20,256 nucleotides of DNA. Origin: Fimbriimonas sp. Its GTDB lineage: Bacteria > Armatimonadota > Fimbriimonadia > Fimbriimonadales > Fimbriimonadaceae. The notes under the pieces were generated by a model. It searched no databases. It was not told the origin of the DNA and was given only the letters and a program-made list of their open reading frames with translations. Numbering within the stretch: position 1 is the stretch's first letter; each line of letters opens with the position of its first letter. A program made the translations under genes and the position numbers. The stretch lies in assembly GCA_030447945.1 (NCBI GenBank), contig JAUJNV010000046.1:1-20256 (forward strand), read 5' to 3'. Shown one piece after another: positions 6,895 to 14,087 of this stretch.

Positions 6895-7467
6895 ATGGAT
6901 CTCCATGAAGCGAACTCCGCCATGACGGACGAGGAGCTGGCGCGCAAGGCGAAAGGCGGCGACGGCCAGGCCTTCGTCGAGCTCGCGCACCGCTGCCAGC
7001 ACACCGTGTACCGGGTGGCGTACCGATTCTCCGGATCGGCCGAGGACGCGGACGACCTCTGTCAAGACTGCTTCATCCACGCCTACCGCCAGATCGGCAA
7101 GTACGACCACCGACGCCCGTTTAAGCCGTGGCTCATGCGGGTGTGCTCCAACGTATGTCTGAACTGGGCGAAGCGCCGACGAAAAACGCACGAATTAGAG
7201 GAACCCCTCGCCGGCAGGGATTTTGCCGACGGAGCGGAGAGCATGGAGACTTCCACCCTGAAGAAGCTGGAGAAGCAGTCCGTCCTGCGCGCGTTGCAGG
7301 CGGTGCCGGCGGAAATGCGGCTTCTGCTCGTGCTGCGCTTCGTGTCGGGCCTCACGCTGCGGGAGATCTCCGAACAGACGGGCGTCAAGCTTCCCACGGT
7401 CGCCTTCCGGATCTCGAAAGGGATCCAGAAGCTGCGGGAGCGGCTGAGCCGAGAGGCGGTGGAATGA
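6895..7467 (+). CDS. ECF-type RNA polymerase sigma factor (sigma-70 family)
   Basis: 190 residues, normal ECF length. Region 2 spans about 27-92, with the -10-recognition helix around EDADDLCQDCFIHAYRQIGKY and RPFKPWLMRVCSNVCLNWAKR. Region 4 spans about 128-184, with the helix-turn-helix LTLREISEQTGVKLPTVAFR contacting the -35 box. No region 3 is present, as expected. ATG 6895 is used, but the in-frame ATG 6922 (MTDEELARKAKGGD) is an equally good start because neither has a clear ribosome site. The stop overlaps the start of the zinc-finger anti-sigma gene (ATGA), so the two are co-translated. These pairs are usually autoregulated and answer envelope or redox stress; the signal here is not visible. 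Confidence 0.95.
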   Translation: MDLHEANSAMTDEELARKAKGGDGQAFVELAHRCQHTVYRVAYRFSGSAEDADDLCQDCFIHAYRQIGKYDHRRPFKPWLMRVCSNVCLNWAKRRRKTHELEEPLAGRDFADGAESMETSTLKKLEKQSVLRALQAVPAEMRLLLVLRFVSGLTLREISEQTGVKLPTVAFRISKGIQKLRERLSREAVE

Positions 7468-8228
7468 TGGACTGTCGCGCCTGGGAGGAGCGGCTCACGT
7501 TGTACGTGCTTTCGGAGCTGGACCGGGCCGAAGAGCTGAGGCTGGAAGAGCATTTGCGGGAGTGCCGCTCCTGCCGGGAAGAGGTGGCGGCGCTCCGACA
7601 GGACCTCCACACGATCGAGGAGAGCATGCGTGCCGAGCTTCGAGCTCCGGCGGGCGTGGTTCAGGCCGTCGAGACGTTTGTTCGGGCGCACGAACGGCCC
7701 CGCCCTCTAGCGGTCGGTGCGCGGCGGTTCCGCGTGCTGTGGCCGGCGTTGGCCGCGTCGGTCGTGTTGCTAATCGCCGTCCTGGCCCTCTTCCCGAAGC
7801 GCGACTCCTCCACCCTCGTCGCCGCGGCCGGCGACTTCTCCACGGCCCCTACTCGCGAGCAGCCGCCCTCCCCGTCCATGCTGTCGACGATGTCCCGCGA
7901 GATGGGCTTTCCCGTGACGCCCCGGCCGCCTCGCCCTGGCGCCCGCCTCGTCGGATGCTGGATCGCTTCGCTGAAGGGCGGCAAGGCGGCCGCCTTCGCC
8001 TACGAGTACCGGGGGCAGCGAGTCGTCGTATACGAGGCTCCGGCCGCTTCGGCTTTCCTCGATCCAGACCGGGAAGTGCCTATGTTCGGCAAGACCCTGT
8101 TCTGCCGAGAGTGGCGGGACAAGGCGGCGGTCGCGTGGCGAGTGGGCGGTCGCGTGTTCATCCTTATCTCTCGTCTAGACGAGAAGTCCCTCATCCAACT
8201 CGCCGAGCCGCTCATGCGGTCGACGTAG
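7464..8228 (+). CDS. Zinc-finger anti-sigma factor, single membrane span
   Basis: Starts at ATG 7464, overlapping the sigma stop as ATGA. The 254-residue protein begins MMDCRAWEERLTLYVLSELD and has an anti-sigma zinc-binding motif H30-x3-C34-x2-C37 in EEHLRECRSCREEV, which is the part expected to hold the sigma factor. One membrane span lies at about 91-111 (VLWPALAASVVLLIAVLALF), placing the C-terminal 140 residues outside. That domain contains RPGARLVGCWIASLKGGKAA, RGQRVVVYEA and GKTLFCREWRDKAAVAW; the two cysteines there (about 165 and 214) could form a sensing disulfide, though this is inference. The H-x3-C-x2-C pattern is often redox-responsive. Confidence 0.92.
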   Translation: MMDCRAWEERLTLYVLSELDRAEELRLEEHLRECRSCREEVAALRQDLHTIEESMRAELRAPAGVVQAVETFVRAHERPRPLAVGARRFRVLWPALAASVVLLIAVLALFPKRDSSTLVAAAGDFSTAPTREQPPSPSMLSTMSREMGFPVTPRPPRPGARLVGCWIASLKGGKAAAFAYEYRGQRVVVYEAPAASAFLDPDREVPMFGKTLFCREWRDKAAVAWRVGGRVFILISRLDEKSLIQLAEPLMRST

Positions 8229-8276
8229 AAGTCAGAGGCCGGCTTCCGAGGCGGCTAAAATCCTGAGTGGGAGGCG

Positions 8277-8293
8277 CCGGCAACGCTTGCCGG
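8277..8293. terminator. Short perfect hairpin downstream of the anti-sigma gene
   Basis: CCGGCAA and TTGCCGG pair across a CGC loop, 48 bases after the anti-sigma stop. No T-run follows, so it would be a weak intrinsic terminator. The rest of 8229-8451 shows no gene. Confidence 0.4.
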
Positions 8294-8451
8294 AGCGTGG
8301 GTCCCCTGTCGAAAGCCGCGGTACCGGTCCCGCACCATCTCGGCAGGATCGCACCCAACCTCGTCATTCCGAATGCGGGAGAAGCTGTCGACGACACCGG
8401 CAAGTGAACCCTTGGCCGATTGAACATGGACAGGGGTAGGTTCAAGCGAAT

Positions 8452-8493
8452 TGGTCGGGGCGACACGATTCGAACGTGCGATCTCTTCCACCC
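8452..8493 (-). repeat. Partial tRNA-Pro 3' half (copy 1), candidate attachment site
   Basis: 42 bases match the 3' half of the intact tRNA-Pro at 13765-13841, from the anticodon loop through the encoded CCA, with one mismatch (8482). The similarity continues beyond the CCA end: AGGGGTAGGTTCAAG at 8432-8446 is also found at 13745-13759 with the same five-base spacing. The 5' half of the tRNA is absent, so this is not a working tRNA gene. Confidence 0.88.
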
Positions 8494-8507
8494 AGTGGGT
8501 GGAAGAG
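8483..8507. repeat. 11-bp perfect palindrome at the truncated end of tRNA copy 1
   Basis: CTCTTCCACCC and GGGTGGAAGAG pair across AGT. The left arm is tRNA anticodon-arm sequence; the right arm is its inverted copy and replaces the missing tRNA 5' half. It marks exactly where the tRNA similarity stops. Confidence 0.85.
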
Positions 8508-8586
8508 CCGGTTCCCGGTGCCCTGTTGCGGCCGCTTTCAAGTTCGGTTTGGTGGTCGTTGATCGCCGTCAGTCGACCTGGTTACG

Positions 8587-8604
8587 GCGCATAGGGCGCA
8601 TAGG
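8587..8604. repeat. Tandem 9-mer, (GCGCATAGG)2
   Basis: Two adjacent identical 9-base units in the non-coding stretch inside segment A. A GGGAAC-GA-GTTCCC palindrome follows at 8616-8629. No gene is seen in 8508-8693. Confidence 0.7.
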
Positions 8605-8693
8605 GTGACAAATAGGGGAACGAGTTCCCGATCGCGGGAATCTGCGCTCTTCCGGGCGGCTGTTCGGGAAGCACGCTTGGGTCGCTGACACCT

Positions 8694-9035
8694 TCATTGG
8701 AATCGCGCCCGCTCGTGAAGCTTTAAATCGGCTCGCGAAATCTCCATAGACAGCTTGAGGCCGAACGCGATCACGGTCTCGCGTGACATCGCTCGGCCCT
8801 CGCGAGCGAGCCGCTCCAGCTCATCCAGTCCTAAGCGCTCCGAAAGGCAGGCCTTAACCCGTTCAAGCAGCGCTTGTTCCCACGGAGGCAGCTTCTTGCC
8901 ATGGCGCAGGAGCGCCTCGGTCGCTCCCAGCAGCTTGCCCCCGTCCGCATCTCTGGACATTTGGATTGCGCAGTGGGTGAGGATCACTAGCCCTTCGCCC
9001 CCAAGAACCCGAGGAGTGTGATTCCACCTCTCGAA
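8694..9035 (-). pseudogene. Cut-off C-terminal tail of the cyclase/ATPase protein
   Basis: In the same frame as the gene at 9036-11372, reading continues past its TAG stop for 113 codons with no further stop until the end at 8694. It contains GGKLLGATEALLRHGKKLPP and LARLAREGRAMSRE-like LERLAREGRAMSRETVIAFG. That pattern is the usual C-terminal tail of LuxR/AfsR-type and cyclase-linked ATPases (LLGAAEALRE...LPP...GRAMSLEEAV). It is therefore not a separate small gene. Some TPR sequence before it also appears to be missing, so a deletion accompanies the stop. Confidence 0.75.
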
Positions 9036-11372
9036 CTATTCGCTACTGGGCCGCGCGCTCGCCCTCACATCGGAGTCTACGTAGTGCGCAGCCAGTTCGC
9101 AGGACGCCCATGCCACGCCAAAATCGCTGCCCAGCTTCTCGAAGGTGGCCTTAGATAGCTGTATCTTTCCGAAACAGATTCCGTCGGGATCGCCAATTTT
9201 CTTCAGGACGGCAGCGAGGTTTAGACTGGCCCACGCCTTACCAGCTTCATTGTTCACCGATCCGTGGTGTTCGAGCGAGCGGTTGAAGTGCCCTAGCGCT
9301 TCGTCGTAGAGGTCTTCCTGCGAGCACAGAACCCCCAAGTTATTCTCGATGATCCCACACTGGACGGGCTCTTGGAGCTCCAGCCATAGACCGAGGCTCT
9401 CCATGTAGACATCTCTCGCGGTTGCCACATCACCCGACAGATTCAGGAAACTCCCGTAGACGTTAAGCAGGTGTGCCCGGACGGTTGGCGGCTCGATACT
9501 CCCCTGGTCGATCAACTTCTTACACCAGGCCAGACCGTCGCCGGCGTAACCGGCATAGCCCCAGAACTTGCGCACTGCGACCGCCAACTCGGCGGCGGGT
9601 CCGAATCGGTTGTCGATCGCCCAACTCAGCGCACGGCGTATGTTGTCGTGCTCACGTTCCAAACCGTGCACCCCGTACGACTGCTCGACCACGGAGCCCA
9701 GGACCCGGGCGAGCCCCAATGCCCACGAGAAGTGCCTCTCGCCGACCTCGTCCGCCTCGTCCACCTTAAGCTCGGCGAACTGGCGCACCGGCTCCAGAAA
9801 GTGGAACCGGCGCGTGCCCTGCTCGTCGTCGGTCACGACGACGAGCGATCTCGCGACGAGGCCGGTGAGGGCGGGAAGCACGTCGTCGACTGATAGCTTC
9901 CCATAGGCACACACGTCTTCGGCGGCCTCGAGAGTCCATCCACCGGAGAACGCGGAAAGCCGACCGAACAGCACGCGCTCCGCTTCGGGCAGCATCTCGT
10001 AGCTCCACTCGAAGCACGCGCGAAGCGTCTCGTGCCGCTCGACTGAGCCCACCTCTTCGTTCGATAGGGCGGGGAACCTGTCTTGCCAGCGGCCAAGCAT
10101 CTGCTGCGGGGTCAGCAGAGTGATGTTCGAAGCGGCCTGCTCCAGCGCGAGGGGAATCCCGGCGAGCCTGCGGGTGATCTCGCCGATCGTGGGCGCATTC
10201 TTCTCATTTAGCGCGAAGGACGGATTGTGCATACGGGCGCGGTCCATGAACAGCGCCACCGCCTCTGAGCTAGCGATCTCCTCAGGCTCCGCGCCCTCTC
10301 CTGGCAGGCTCAGCGGAGGTACTCGATAGAGTTGCTCACCCCGCATCTTCAGCGGCTCTCGGCTGGTGGCCAGAACCTTGAGACCCGGAGCTTCGGAGAG
10401 CAACCCCTGGACCACTTTCCCGATTTCTCGCGCCGCCTTTTCGCAGTTGTCGAGGATCAGCAGCAGGTTCTTGTCTGTTAGCCACTCGCGCCAGAGAAGG
10501 CCCTGCTCGCACTGGAGCGCGTCCGCCACCTCCCGGTGGAAGCGATCTGCCGACGTCGCGTTCACCAGTTCCACCTGCCACACCCCATCTGGAAATGACT
10601 CTACAGCTTCCGCGCCGACCTGCAGGCTGAGCCGCGTTTTGCCGCCGCCGCCCAGCCCTAACAGCGTCACCAGACGGTGCGACCCGAGCAGCTCCCGCAC
10701 TGAGGCGAGCTCCTCCTCCCGACCCACGAAGCTGGTGAGCTGCAGCGGCAGATTGTGAGGCGCCTGGTTCAGGCTCTTGAGAGGAGGATACTGGGCTCCG
10801 TCGCCTTCAGCGCGGGCGAGGAACACCCTTTCCGGCCTTAGCAGATCGCGGAGGCGGTGGCTCCCGAGGTCTTCGAGCTCCACGTGAGGCGGAATGCTGT
10901 CCGCGGCAAGCTGGCGCGTCGCCTGCGAAACCAGCACCTGCCCACCATGGGCTGCGCCGCGAAGACGAGCGCACCGGTTCACTGACGGACCGTAGTAGTC
11001 GCCGTCGCGGAGTTCCACCTCCCCGCTGTGAACGGCAACCCGCACCCGCAGAGGGGAGCCATTGACTTCTAGCTGCGACAGCTCCCGCTGAAGCTCCAGA
11101 GCTGCCATCACCGCATTGCCGGCCCGCTCGAACACGGCAAACAGGCTGTCACCCTCACCGCGCTCCTTGACCAGGCTTCCGTTCCACTCTCGGATGACTT
11201 GTTCAGCGATCCCGTCGTGAAGGGCGAGCGCATCCGACATGGCGGCGGGGGAGCGCTCCCACAGCGCCGTGCTGCCCTCGATGTCGGTCATGAGGAACGT
11301 CACTGTCCCGGTCGCAACACTGCTCACTGGCTCTATTGTAATCTCCGCGGCTCGGCCGCGGGCGTCCGGCAA
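9036..11372 (-). CDS. Class III adenylate/guanylate cyclase fused to an NB-ARC-type ATPase with TPR-like repeats
   Basis: Up to 778 residues. The cyclase domain spans about 22-185: TVTFLMTDIEGSTALWER supplies one metal aspartate (D30), RGEGDSLFAVF the second (D75), and PSVNRCARLRGAAHGGQ the catalytic N132/R136. The ATPase domain begins near 208 (LPLQLTSFVGREEEL) with Walker A LGLGGGGKTRLSL (239-251), Walker B LLLILDNCE (303-311), and VLATSREPLKMRGE as sensor. Helical repeats follow (for example CGIIENNLGVLCSQEDLYDE). The protein ends at TAG 9036-9038, ahead of the expected tail. The TTG start at 11372 has no ribosome site; GTG 11327 (VSSVATGTVTFL) is more likely, with TACAAT just upstream possibly being a -10 box. 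Probably a stand-alone signalling protein making a cyclic nucleotide under control of the ATPase/TPR part. Confidence 0.9.
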   Translation of the reverse strand: MPDARGRAAEITIEPVSSVATGTVTFLMTDIEGSTALWERSPAAMSDALALHDGIAEQVIREWNGSLVKERGEGDSLFAVFERAGNAVMAALELQRELSQLEVNGSPLRVRVAVHSGEVELRDGDYYGPSVNRCARLRGAAHGGQVLVSQATRQLAADSIPPHVELEDLGSHRLRDLLRPERVFLARAEGDGAQYPPLKSLNQAPHNLPLQLTSFVGREEELASVRELLGSHRLVTLLGLGGGGKTRLSLQVGAEAVESFPDGVWQVELVNATSADRFHREVADALQCEQGLLWREWLTDKNLLLILDNCEKAAREIGKVVQGLLSEAPGLKVLATSREPLKMRGEQLYRVPPLSLPGEGAEPEEIASSEAVALFMDRARMHNPSFALNEKNAPTIGEITRRLAGIPLALEQAASNITLLTPQQMLGRWQDRFPALSNEEVGSVERHETLRACFEWSYEMLPEAERVLFGRLSAFSGGWTLEAAEDVCAYGKLSVDDVLPALTGLVARSLVVVTDDEQGTRRFHFLEPVRQFAELKVDEADEVGERHFSWALGLARVLGSVVEQSYGVHGLEREHDNIRRALSWAIDNRFGPAAELAVAVRKFWGYAGYAGDGLAWCKKLIDQGSIEPPTVRAHLLNVYGSFLNLSGDVATARDVYMESLGLWLELQEPVQCGIIENNLGVLCSQEDLYDEALGHFNRSLEHHGSVNNEAGKAWASLNLAAVLKKIGDPDGICFGKIQLSKATFEKLGSDFGVAWASCELAAHYVDSDVRASARPSSE

Positions 11373-11563
11373 TCGCGGCAGCTTGCACGGTCGGATACGA
11401 CGATCCCTCGCATTTCGGCTGGGATTACAAGAGGCACTTTATCGAAGGGGCCATCCGCGAGATCCTCAAGCTGCCAGATCTTGCGGTCTCGCATGAGCGC
11501 GCCTTGAACTTGCGTGTGGCTACACACAGGGGATCACAGCCAAACATCATCAAAGTGGCCTAA
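11342..11563 (+). pseudogene. Short coding remnant, unidentified
   Basis: An open frame between TAA 11339 and TAA 11561 contains protein-like sequence from about 11390: VGYDDPSHFGWDYKRHFI, then EGAIREILKLPDLAVSHERA and ending NIIKVA. It has no obvious start and looks like the C-terminal end of a larger protein cut at its 5' side by the cyclase gene's start region. I do not recognise it. Confidence 0.3.
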
Positions 11564-11667
11564 ATACAATGTTTAGGTGCGAATAGGGGCACAAATGAGG
11601 CTTCGGTCGTGGATGAGGTCGCTTTCAGAGTGGTACGCAGACCGATCAGAAGCGCACGACGTAAACC

Positions 11668-11714
11668 TGGTCGGGGCGACACGATTCGAACGTGCGACCT
11701 CTTCCACCCCGTGG
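11668..11714 (-). repeat. Partial tRNA-Pro 3' half (copy 2), candidate attachment site
   Basis: 47 bases match the intact tRNA-Pro from the anticodon arm through CCA, identical up to 11710 with one difference at 11711. The 5' half is missing. Unlike copies 1 and 3, the sequence beyond the CCA end is not shared. This copy separates segment A from segment B. No gene is apparent in 11564-11667. Confidence 0.88.
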
Positions 11715-11772
11715 ATGTTTGGCAGGTTCAGCAGGCGTTCTCAGGTACAGCGTATGTTCGCTACTGTCGCTT

Positions 11773-12299
11773 TCAGTCGTTTTCGGTGGCCTGTGTTGGG
11801 GCCATAGGGGTAAGGACAGGGGAGGCACTGCTGGGCAATCTAGATGAGCTGATGGCCACGTACGCGAGGGGCTGGTCGGTGTCGATTTCGTCGGTTGCCC
11901 TCAGGCGAAGGAGGGGCTCGACGGTCGCGATGTGATGGAGGATTGGGGCTTAGTCCTCAGGGGATTTGCCGTAGGGGTTGTTGGTGCGGCTGGCCAGCTG
12001 GTGGAGGATGGTCTGGGTAGGGGCGGACAGGAGGACCTCGGCGGCGAAGTTCGAGTAGAAGTTGCCTTGGTTCGTCTTGCAGCCGGAGACGAAGAGCATG
12101 GGTCCGTCATGAGTGGACAGGAGCTCAGTCCTCTTGTCATCACGCCAGATCCCGTCCGGTTCTCCAGTTACCTGGTCGAAGATCCACTCGCACCGGGCAT
12201 GGAAGTCGGTGTCGAGCACGTCACCGCCCCCTTCGTCAGCTCGAGGAGGACGGTGGACTTTCCAGTGCCAGACATGCCGGTGACGAGGACTTTGGGCAG
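11773..12299 (-). pseudogene. P-loop kinase-like ATPase, broken by a frameshift and a stop
   Basis: Minus-strand reading starts around 12299 (LPKVLVTGMSGTGKSTVLLE) with a clear Walker A GMSGTGKST. One base is missing at a G run near 12227; beyond it the frame at 11950-12219 continues DVLDTDFHARCEWIFDQV, then GPMLFVSGCKTNQGNFY, VLLSAPTQTILHQLASRTNN and PYGKSPED. A TAA at 11950-11952 stops it, but the same frame then reads APILHHIATVEPLLRLRATD, which is the expected end of this family; the next in-frame stop is 11773. The family is the small shikimate-kinase-like AAA proteins with VSGC and RTNNPYGK motifs. No ATG or GTG is in place before LPK; a CTG occupies the likely start. It is probably inactive. 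Confidence 0.75.
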
Positions 12300-12339
12300 T
12301 CGGTAGTGTAGCGGGGCATCACCGACCGAACTACGGTGG

Positions 12340-12748
12340 TTGAGCGATGTCGTGCCTTTGGACCATGGTTGGGGATCCCCATGGGATTACACTGACGGGG
12401 TGGCACCTGACGCCTATAGCCGCCGCCTTTACCTCGCAGAGAACGGTCCGTTGCGAAAGGTGCTCCAGCGCGGTGCCTTGGCAGGGCTTCTTCTGGGGGT
12501 CGCGTGGCTGATGCTTTGGCTTGCCCGCGACGGGCTGAAAGACAACAGCGGGCAGCCGCTAGGTGCCCTCGACGTCCTCTACTTCGCGGTAGTGACCGTC
12601 ACGACACTAGGGTACGGAGACATCGTGCCTGTCACCCCGAGTGCACGGGCGATCGTCACCTTTGGTATCACCCTTACGCGTTCTCGTGTGGTTACTACTC
12701 CTCACGGCAGCGTATGACTTGGTGCTCCGGCGTTCGATCGAGCGGTGA
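12340..12748 (+). pseudogene. Two-TM potassium channel pore protein, frameshifted in the second membrane helix
   Basis: TTG 12340 or, more probably, GTG 12400 (VAPDAYSRRLYLAENG) starts the gene. The first membrane helix is GALAGLLLGVAWLMLWLA. The pore helix and filter are LYFAVVTVTTLGYGDIVPV, with the potassium selectivity signature TLGYGD. After ARAIVTFGIT the frame is lost near 12672; a shift gives LRVLVWLLLLTAAYDLVLRR, the expected second helix, ending at TGA 12746-12748 after RSIER. As written, translation stops at 12717 with a wrong tail. The corrected frame is the same as that of the RCK gene, with only the TGA and two codons between them, so the original may have been one fused channel with a cytoplasmic RCK domain. 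It would pass potassium across the inner membrane under nucleotide or ligand control. Confidence 0.85.
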
Positions 12749-12754
12749 ATCGAA

Positions 12755-13456
12755 ATGAGCAACTTGAAGAGATCCCTCAACGGCCACGTCGTCATCTGCG
12801 GATTCGGGGTCAAGGGGCGTTCGGCGGTCAAAGAACTGCTAGAGCGAGGCACTCCCTTAACCCAAATGATCGTTATCGACCAGTCTCCAGAGGCACTTCA
12901 GGAGGCGAACCGGCTCGATATCAACTTCCTGCTGGGCAACGCGGCAAGTGAGCGGACCTTGCGCGATGCCGTCGTTGAAAGGGCAGCCCACGTGATCGTG
13001 GTGCCCAATAACGATGAGGCTTGCGTTCTCATTTGCCTCACCGTGCGTGAAATAGCACCTCAGGTCAAGATCCGAGCGGCGGCGCGTGAGGAGGAAAACG
13101 TTAAGCTGATTCGGCGGAGCGGAGCCGATACCGTCATCGCCCCTTCGGTAAGTGGCGGGCGTCTGCTCGCCTCGGCAACGTCGTCCCCTTGGGCCACGGG
13201 CGTGCTGGAAGAGTTGTTCGAACATGGCCGGGGCGCGGATATGTACGACGTGGCGATAAAGGACGGCCGTAACGGTCGCACCCCGAGTGAAATCGGAGCC
13301 GACGAAGGCGTCCTGGTGTTGGCCGTCCGAACACGCGCCGGCGTGAAGTTGGCGTTGCGGGACGCCCTCAATCGGCCGCTCGAAGAGGGAGACACCATCG
13401 TGGTCTTCTCGCCTCCGGTGGAGCACAACGACGCGGAGGATCGTCAAAGCACCTAG
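12755..13456 (+). CDS. RCK/TrkA-type potassium channel regulatory protein
   Basis: 233 residues. The N-terminal Rossmann fold (TrkA-N) begins HVVICGFGVKGRSAVKELLE, with GxGxxG at 16-21 and the ribose-binding acid D42 in MIVIDQSPEA. It continues with LLGNAASERTLRDA and IVVPNNDEACVLICLTVRE, then KIRAAAREEENVKLIRRSGA. A TrkA-C-like domain covers about 163-222 (MYDVAIKDGRNGRTPSEIGA, then LNRPLEEGDTIVVFSPP). ATG 12755 lies six bases after the channel TGA and in its corrected frame. The archaeal channel MthK likewise makes an extra free RCK domain from an internal start, so separate translation here could be functional rather than damage. It should bind NAD(H), ATP or a cation and gate the pore. 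Confidence 0.9.
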   Translation: MSNLKRSLNGHVVICGFGVKGRSAVKELLERGTPLTQMIVIDQSPEALQEANRLDINFLLGNAASERTLRDAVVERAAHVIVVPNNDEACVLICLTVREIAPQVKIRAAAREEENVKLIRRSGADTVIAPSVSGGRLLASATSSPWATGVLEELFEHGRGADMYDVAIKDGRNGRTPSEIGADEGVLVLAVRTRAGVKLALRDALNRPLEEGDTIVVFSPPVEHNDAEDRQST

Positions 13457-13764
13457 TTCCCGCGCCGTCGGTGGCATCGGGAACGCGGCATTTCGACAGG
13501 CAGGCATGCTTACGACCATCCGGTCCAAGGTTCGTCGTCCTGAAGAGCCAAGTCTCTTCGCTCCGGTCTAACGGTGGTGCGGCCCAAGAAGAGAGTGAAC
13601 CCGATTGTCCTTCCGCAGCCGGCCTTGATCACTCTGCCGTCTGTCCGGCTGCCTTCGGTCCTTTCGTGCACGGCCGAACCTTGCCGAAAGGGAAACGGGA
13701 AAAGGGAAAGAAGCAGGTGAACGCCTCTACTCGTGAACCTCGATAGGGGTAGGTTCAAGGAATC
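13457..13764. other. Non-coding stretch between the RCK gene and tRNA-Pro
   Basis: About 308 bases with no convincing gene. It holds the G/A heptamer run at 13686-13706 and, at 13745-13759, the AGGGGTAGGTTCAAG block shared with the flank of tRNA copy 1. Confidence 0.6.
13686..13706. repeat. Degenerate heptanucleotide repeat (GAAAGGG, AAACGGG, AAAAGGG)
   Basis: Three successive 7-base units with a purine-rich consensus, 60 bases from the tRNA-Pro end. It shares the 7-base period, not the sequence, of the other heptamer sites. Confidence 0.6.
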
Positions 13765-13841
13765 TGGTCGGGGCGACACGATTCGAACGTGCGACCTCTT
13801 CCACCCCATGGAAGCGCGCTACCAAACTGCGCCACGCCCCG
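13765..13841 (-). tRNA. tRNA-Pro(GGG), CCA encoded
   Basis: 77 bases on the minus strand fold as a full cloverleaf. The acceptor stem is CGGGGCG/CGCCCCG, the D arm GCGC-AGTTTGGTA-GCGC, the anticodon stem CTTCC/GGAAG with loop ATGGGGT (anticodon GGG, reading CCC), the T arm GCACG-TTCGAAT-CGTGT, discriminator A, then CCA in the DNA. This is the intact copy to which the partial copies at 8452 and 11668 relate, and the probable attB gene. It follows the small membrane-protein gene by about 40 bases on the same strand. Confidence 0.96.
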
Positions 13842-13882
13842 AAGCAAGACGGAATCATACCCCTTCGGAAGCACCCTCAGCG

Positions 13883-14087
13883 CTACTCGACACCCGAAGG
13901 AGGCGCTGGCGGTGCGTGGCCCGTCCGGCCACTCTGGGCGGGGAACCCACCCGGAGGAGGTGGGGCCCTTGATGGCGGACTCAGGCACCGTTTCCCCGCG
14001 GAACATGCGCGCCGCGAGGAATATCAACCCGCCCAGCACCAGGGCGAGCAACGGAGCGACGATCTTCCAGGGAACCTCCTGCCTCAT
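13883..14087 (-). CDS. Small single-pass membrane protein, unknown function
   Basis: ATG 14087 begins [20 protein letters not shown], with one membrane helix at about residues 8-27, then [16 protein letters not shown]. As written the frame runs on through the tRNA-Pro gene to 13755, which is implausible. A one-base correction at the CCCC run after AIKG gives a Pro/Gly-rich end ([15 protein letters not shown]) and stops at TAG 13883-13885, giving about 68 residues. The start overlaps the stop of the preceding lipoprotein gene (ATGA). It is probably an envelope protein co-expressed with the lipoprotein and pseudopilin. Confidence 0.55.

Larger units (their letters stand above)
8452..11667. mobile_element. 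Candidate island segment A, bounded by tRNA-Pro 3' repeats
   Basis: About 3.2 kb lie between two partial tRNA-Pro copies in the same orientation. Content is the cyclase/ATPase gene with its cut-off tail plus a short unidentified coding remnant at 11342-11563. No integrase or transposase is seen, so it would be a remnant or a segment moved in trans. Boundaries rest on the repeats alone. Confidence 0.5.
11668..13767. mobile_element. Candidate island segment B, between tRNA-Pro copy 2 and the intact tRNA-Pro
   Basis: About 2.1 kb that starts right after the 3' end of the intact tRNA-Pro (minus strand) and ends at its partial copy. It carries the P-loop kinase-like pseudogene and the potassium channel/RCK pair. 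No recombinase is seen. The intact tRNA plus a distal 3'-half copy is the classic product of integration at a tRNA gene. Confidence 0.5.

Noticed and set aside
8452..8493. A second complete tRNA-Pro gene
   Set aside because: Only the 3' half is present; the D arm and acceptor 5' strand are missing. The same applies to 11668-11714.
8694..8987. Independent 97-residue gene
   Set aside because: It is in the same frame as the cyclase/ATPase gene and matches the usual tail of that family.
8452..13841. CRISPR array from the three tRNA-like repeats
   Set aside because: The repeats are kilobases apart, and no regular short spacers occur anywhere in the window.
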